A stretch of DNA of 8,299 nt from Acidobacteriaceae bacterium (GTDB taxonomy: Bacteria > Acidobacteriota > Terriglobia > Terriglobales > Acidobacteriaceae). The notes beneath the pieces are model-generated. The model saw only the letters and a list, made by a program, of their open reading frames with translations, did no database searches and was not told the origin of the DNA. The stretch's first letter is position 1; the number at the start of each line of letters is the position of its first letter. The stretch covers positions 1 to 8,299 of the forward strand of contig DAICZO010000504.1 of NCBI GenBank assembly GCA_027311125.1. The letters are read 5' to 3'. Below, piece by piece: positions 5,051 through 8,299 of this stretch. The position numbers and the translations under genes were made by a program.

Positions 5051-6163
5051 ATGAGTTCAGAACAGAACGCACCCGAGGTACACGAGTACCAGGGTCAGCA
5101 GGCGCCATCGATCCACCAGGATCAAGACGCTGAGTTTGCCGGGCAGAACGTGCCCCACGGCATGGGTCAGTCCAAAAGCAGCCGTCGCCGCCGTCGTAAA
5201 CGCAAGAACAAAGGCTCAGACGTCGCCGCTCCACAAGCCGCCGGTCAGTCCACGGGCGAGCAAGCCGCTCCCGCGTCCATCCCGTCCATGCAGCCGTCCA
5301 GCCACCAGGCGGCTCCAGCAGGCTCCAGCCAGCAGCAAAATAACAACGGCCCCTCCACCAAGCGCTGGAAGAAAAAATTCCGCGACCGCGACCGTCAACG
5401 CTCCCCCGAGAACCCCGGCAACGTAGCCTCCTCAGGCGGCGGTGGCGGATTCAGCGGTGGCGGCGGCGGCTACCGCGATCGCGACTCCCATCAGCCAGGC
5501 AACAACGCCGGCGGATTCAAGCGCAAAGGCGGCGGTGGTGGCGGTGGCAAGCAGCAGCGCGGCCCCCGCAGCTTCGTCGGCCCCATGGACCACAGCTACC
5601 GGGCCGTCAACGGCAACTTCGCAGACACCCCGCCCTCCACCATCTAGACCCACTCCAGTGGCAACTACCAGGGTCGTGGTGGTCATGCGCGCGTCCATCT
5701 CAGCGACTCCCAGCCCATCGACTACTCGCAGGGCAAGACCATCCCGATCCCCGAGAACGCGCCTACCAAAATCTACTTCTTCATCGAAGACCTCTTCTTC
5801 ATCGCCAAGATTCAGGAGACAGCACGCAAACTCGGCGTAAAGGTAGGCTTCGTCAAAAACGATAAGGACGCCATCGCCGCGCTCACCGCTGGCGAGGAAG
5901 AAGATCGTCCCGGCCTCATCGTCTTCGACCTCAACAACGCCAACGTCAAGCCGCTGACCCTGATCCCCAAGCTCAAGGCCAAGCTCAAACGCAGCACCTC
6001 CATCATCGGCTTCCTCTCCCACCTCCAGGGAGACCTCAAGGCCAAGGCCGTCGATGCTGGATGCGACACCGTCATGCCCCGCGCGGCCTTCTCCCAGAAC
6101 CTCCCCAACCTCCTCCGACGTTACGGTCTTATCGAGGAAGACGAGCCCAACTTCAACCAGTAA
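5051..6163 (+). pseudogene. Arg/Gly-rich protein with C-terminal receiver-like domain, interrupted by an in-frame amber codon
   Basis: From ATG 5051 (AGGA at 5038-5041, 9 nt upstream) the frame encodes 198 residues, then TAG at 5645-5647, then 171 more codons in the same frame to TAA at 6161-6163. The N-terminal part is disordered and basic: SSRRRRRKRKNKG (43-55), an Ala/Gln/Ser linker, KRWKKKFRDRDRQR (104-117) and Gly blocks with GGFSGGGGGYRDRD and FKRKGGGGGGG, suggesting nucleic-acid binding. After the amber codon the Gln/Gly/Arg character continues (SSGNYQGRGG), followed by a receiver-like fold: KIYFFIEDLFFIAKIQ (240-255, acidic pair E246/D247), GLIVFDL (288-294, D293 at the phospho-acceptor position), SIIGFLS (317-323) and DTVMPRAAF (339-347), with Arg in place of the usual Lys. 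No ATG, GTG or TTG precedes the receiver domain in frame, so it cannot be a separate ordinary gene. Recent nonsense mutation (CAG to TAG is simplest), read-through, or sequencing error all fit. The function is unknown. Confidence 0.7.
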
Positions 6164-6193
6164 CCAACAAAATTACTCGCTCCACAAACACGC

Positions 6194-6223
6194 ATGGCCC
6201 GGCAGAGATCTCTGTCGGGCCAT
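6194..6223. terminator. Palindromic terminator between convergent genes
   Basis: Bases 6194-6208 pair with 6209-6223 over 15 positions, with one G-T mismatch (6202/6215, a G-U wobble in the + strand RNA). The stem includes TGGCCCG and CGGGCCA. On the + strand the stem is followed by ACGTCTTTCC, so it best fits the end of the 5051-6163 transcript. On the minus strand GCGTGTTTGTGG follows, so it may also stop transcription from the HIT gene, which ends about 25 nt away. Confidence 0.75.
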
Positions 6224-6246
6224 ACGTCTTTCCGCTTGCTCCGAGC

Positions 6247-6591
6247 CTAGCCCGGAGGCCAACTCATATGCCGTCCACCCAGCACATGCAGGTGCAGATG
6301 ATGCACCGTCTGCCCGCCATCATTGCCGGTATTCACCACGACCCGGTATCCACGCTCCAGTCCCAGCCGCTGCGCAATCTCCGCTGCTGCCGCCAGCATC
6401 TTCCCCAGTAGCTCCGTATGGCCATCCTCCGCCGCCGCCAACGAATCCACATGCACCTTCGGTATCACCAGCACATGCGTCGGGGCCTGTGGGTTAATGT
6501 CCGGAAACGCCAGGCAAACCTCGTCTTCATACACTCGGTTCGCAGGTATCTTCCCTTCGGCAATCTTGCAAAACAGGCAGTCATTTCCCAT
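6247..6591 (-). CDS. HIT-family nucleotide hydrolase (HinT-like)
   Basis: The gene encodes 114 residues, the usual size of HinT-type histidine triad proteins, cytosolic dimers that hydrolyse AMP-linked substrates such as adenosine phosphoramidates. The histidine triad H98-L-H100-L-H102-V-L lies in TVHHLHLHVLGG near the C-terminus, and CLFCKI (5-10) is the N-terminal Cys-x-x-Cys of the metal-binding branch. FPDINPQAPTHVLVIPKVH (29-47) is the typical nucleotide-pocket region. The ATG at 6591 is chosen because HIT proteins start just before the CxxC motif, and GGGAGAGAAGAG (complement of 6596-6607) precedes it. Starts at 6609 or 6612, the latter overlapping the upstream stop codon, are possible. 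It follows the M48 gene by 20 nt on the same strand, so the two are probably one transcript with translational coupling. Confidence 0.95.
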   Translation of the reverse strand: MGNDCLFCKIAEGKIPANRVYEDEVCLAFPDINPQAPTHVLVIPKVHVDSLAAAEDGHTELLGKMLAAAAEIAQRLGLERGYRVVVNTGNDGGQTVHHLHLHVLGGRHMSWPPG

Positions 6592-6611
6592 CGATCTCTT
6601 CTCTCCCATCA

Positions 6612-7943
6612 TCACTTCACAAAGTACCTTGGACTCTGTCCAGCCACCCACGGGTTGTAGCTCGCCGCAAACGCCGCCCGGCGACTCACCGAAGGATGCC
6701 CAAACGTCCAGAACTCCACAAACTTGCTCGGGTTCGGGTCCGTCAGCGACTGCTCCCCCAGCACCTGGAACGCCGCCTGCGCCGTTCGCTGCGGATCAGC
6801 CACAATCCCATGGATCGCCTCCTGCCCATACACATCCGCAGCATGTTCCTGCGCCCGGCTATATCCATTCGTGATCGGCTCCGACAAAAACGCCGCTGCG
6901 GAAACCACCAGCAGCACCACCACCAGCGCCGCCCAGTCACGCTGCCCGGCAATCCGCCACCGCGCACCATACCGCGCCAGCAGCCACTGCATCCCGTGGA
7001 ACCCCAGCCAGAACAGCACCAGCAGCACCACCCCCGTAAACGCAATCCCCTTGTAGATATGGTTCAGCACATAGTGCCCCGTCTCGTGCCCAAAGATAAA
7101 CGAGATCTCATCCGGCGTGGCCTTCGCAATCGATGTGTCCCACACCACCACCCGCTTCGAGGCTCCAAAGCCCGTCACATACGCGTTCAGCCCCGTCACC
7201 TTCTCACTCGCCTTCATCAGGAACATCCGGTCCGCCGGAATCTCAATCCCACCCCGCGCCACCACCTGCTCCAGCCGCGCCACCAGCGCCGGATTCGACT
7301 GCGACAGCGGCTCAAATTTGTTGAACAGCGGATCAATCACCAACGGCGAAATAAACACCCCAAACACCACCGCAGCCATCGTCGGCAGCCAGAACCAGAA
7401 CCACCACCGTCGCGGCGACTTCCCCATCACCCAGAACAGCAGCATCACCAGCGCCCCGCCAAACACATACGTCAGCCCAAACCCCTTCGCCTGGTCTCCA
7501 AACCAGCTCCCCCAGTGCTGTACCGACTGCCCGTACTGCACCGACAAGTGGTGCTCATACATCGACAGCGGCAGATCCAGCAGCGTCGTCACCAGCAAAA
7601 ACAGCAGAAAAAACGTGAATCCCTGCACCCAACGGTTCTTGCTCCGCCGCACCGCCACATCCCGCATCCACGCCGCAATCCCCAGCACCAGCAGTAACAG
7701 CAGTTGCGCAATCCCCCAGCCCGTCTCGGCAAACCCCAGCACCGTCCGCGCCCGCGAGTACGCGATCGCCTGCTGCAGCTTCTCCGGTGGCAAAGAATAT
7801 GCCGGCTTCTCCGGCTGCACCGAGCCATCATCAGCCGTCTGCGTCGTCCCCGCCGAACTACCCGCCTGTGCCACCGCCAGCCGCACCGGCCCCACCAGCG
7901 CCACAGCCATCAACAACACCAGCATCATCCCGCGAAATCGCAT
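6612..7943 (-). CDS. M48 family (Ste24-like) membrane zinc metalloprotease
   Basis: This 443-residue integral membrane protease resembles the CAAX protease Ste24 branch of M48. Residues 6-26 form a signal peptide or first membrane segment ending AVAQA. Hydrophobic segments follow at about 78-92, 108-124, 156-173, 180-200, 300-316 and 337-353. The zinc site is HETGH (286-290) in FIFGHETGHYVLNH, with the third ligand Glu366 in NGYSRAQEHAAD (359-370). The conserved SEKVTGLNAYVTGFGASKRVVVWDT stretch (from about 246) and late HPSVSRRAAF (416-425) are family hallmarks. Bacterial relatives are thought to cut misfolded or short membrane peptides; prenylated substrates are not expected here, so the native substrate is unknown. 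ATG 7943 is preceded by GGGAG (complement of 7954-7958). It heads a two-gene unit with the HIT gene and is transcribed divergently from the gene at 8147. Confidence 0.95.
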   Translation of the reverse strand: MRFRGMMLVLLMAVALVGPVRLAVAQAGSSAGTTQTADDGSVQPEKPAYSLPPEKLQQAIAYSRARTVLGFAETGWGIAQLLLLLVLGIAAWMRDVAVRRSKNRWVQGFTFFLLFLLVTTLLDLPLSMYEHHLSVQYGQSVQHWGSWFGDQAKGFGLTYVFGGALVMLLFWVMGKSPRRWWFWFWLPTMAAVVFGVFISPLVIDPLFNKFEPLSQSNPALVARLEQVVARGGIEIPADRMFLMKASEKVTGLNAYVTGFGASKRVVVWDTSIAKATPDEISFIFGHETGHYVLNHIYKGIAFTGVVLLVLFWLGFHGMQWLLARYGARWRIAGQRDWAALVVVLLVVSAAAFLSEPITNGYSRAQEHAADVYGQEAIHGIVADPQRTAQAAFQVLGEQSLTDPNPSKFVEFWTFGHPSVSRRAAFAASYNPWVAGQSPRYFVK

Positions 7944-8146
7944 AGCTTTTGGACTCCCATCTCCAGTTGATCGTCTCAGTCTCCCTCAAACCGCCGCCAA
8001 CGCAACAAGAAAAATCACTTCTTCATCCGATAAATAGAAACCGCCCCAAAACCATCCCTCCACCGACACCCCCCAAGCACATCCATAGCGCTTCCGATAC
8101 ACTCTGCATCAGTCGAATTTTTGCAGCAAAGCAGGTTCTTTCTCAC

Positions 8147-8299
8147 ATGAAGCCACACACTGTAGCACTAGGCGGAGCCACTCTCGCCTGTCTCCTCGCC
8201 TTGGCCGCTCTCTCCCGTCCCGCTCCCGTAGCGGCCGCCGCAGCCGCCCGCCCCACCCCCGACAACGTTCTCGTCGATGCCATGGACTCCGAACTGCAT
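8147..8299 (+). CDS. N-terminal fragment of an exported protein
   Basis: The first 51 codons of a + strand gene that runs off the window. MKPHTVALGG is followed by a hydrophobic Ala/Leu core (ATLACLLALAAL) and an Ala-rich region, which together read as a Sec signal peptide with probable cleavage in the VAAAAAA stretch. The mature start contains DNVLVDAMDSELH. That motif is reminiscent of secreted TldD/PmbA-like proteins common in acidobacteria, but this is a weak recollection-based guess, and too little is present to assign a function. The Shine-Dalgarno sequence is poor (GCAGG about 12 nt upstream). It is divergent from the M48 gene, with a shared 200-nt upstream region holding no clear promoter. 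Confidence 0.7.
   Translation, partial: MKPHTVALGGATLACLLALAALSRPAPVAAAAAARPTPDNVLVDAMDSELH

Noticed and set aside
5432..6022. 196-codon open frame on the minus strand
   Set aside because: Antisense shadow of the 5051-6163 gene; low-complexity Asp/Glu/Gly/Ala protein without motifs. The sense frame contains a recognisable receiver-like domain.
6696..8037. Long + strand frames over the M48 gene (333 and 306 codons)
   Set aside because: They lie opposite a secure metalloprotease gene and encode Pro/His/Arg/Ser-rich sequences without domain character.

Overview
This window looks like a chromosomal segment of a GC-rich, Gram-negative bacterium. The strong preference for C-ending codons, the Ala/Pro-rich exported proteins and the gene set suggest an acidobacterium of the Terriglobus/Granulicella/Edaphobacter type. 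That placement is an inference from style and was not tested. There are no insertion sequences, tRNAs, rRNAs or CRISPR arrays.

Layout, left to right. (1) The 3' end of a + strand gene (1-222), perhaps a TetR-type regulator. (2) A complete lepA (elongation factor 4) on the + strand, 324-2126. (3) A gene-free convergent stretch of about 390 nt, ending in a strong intrinsic terminator that serves the minus strand. (4) Two tandem paralogous genes for exported OmpH/Skp-like periplasmic chaperones on the minus strand (coding 2598-3284 and 3415-4074). They lie behind a good sigma70-type promoter (4274-4302) with a leader of about 190 nt. (5) A gene-poor stretch of almost 1 kb (4075-5050). It holds a consensus-perfect sigma54 (-24/-12) promoter at 4421-4437, followed by a run of hairpins ending in a 13-bp terminator stem (4589-4620). 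The best reading is an undescribed sigma54-dependent small RNA of about 180 nt. (6) A + strand gene, 5051-6163, whose Arg/Gly-rich disordered N-terminal half and receiver-like C-terminal half lie in one frame but are separated by an in-frame amber codon (5645-5647). (7) A 15-bp palindromic terminator between convergent genes (6194-6223). (8) A minus-strand pair: a Ste24-like M48 membrane metalloprotease followed 20 nt later by a HIT-family nucleotide hydrolase. (9) At the right edge, the start of a + strand gene for an exported protein.

How the parts relate. The OmpH pair (outer-membrane protein chaperoning) and the M48 protease (membrane protein quality control) both act at the envelope. LepA acts on the ribosome and the HIT protein on nucleotides, so no single pathway unites the window. 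The novel content is concentrated in 4075-6163: the divergently arranged sigma70/sigma54 promoters, the structured RNA, and the amber-interrupted basic/receiver protein downstream. Whether the sigma54 transcript sometimes reads through its terminator into that gene is the main open question.
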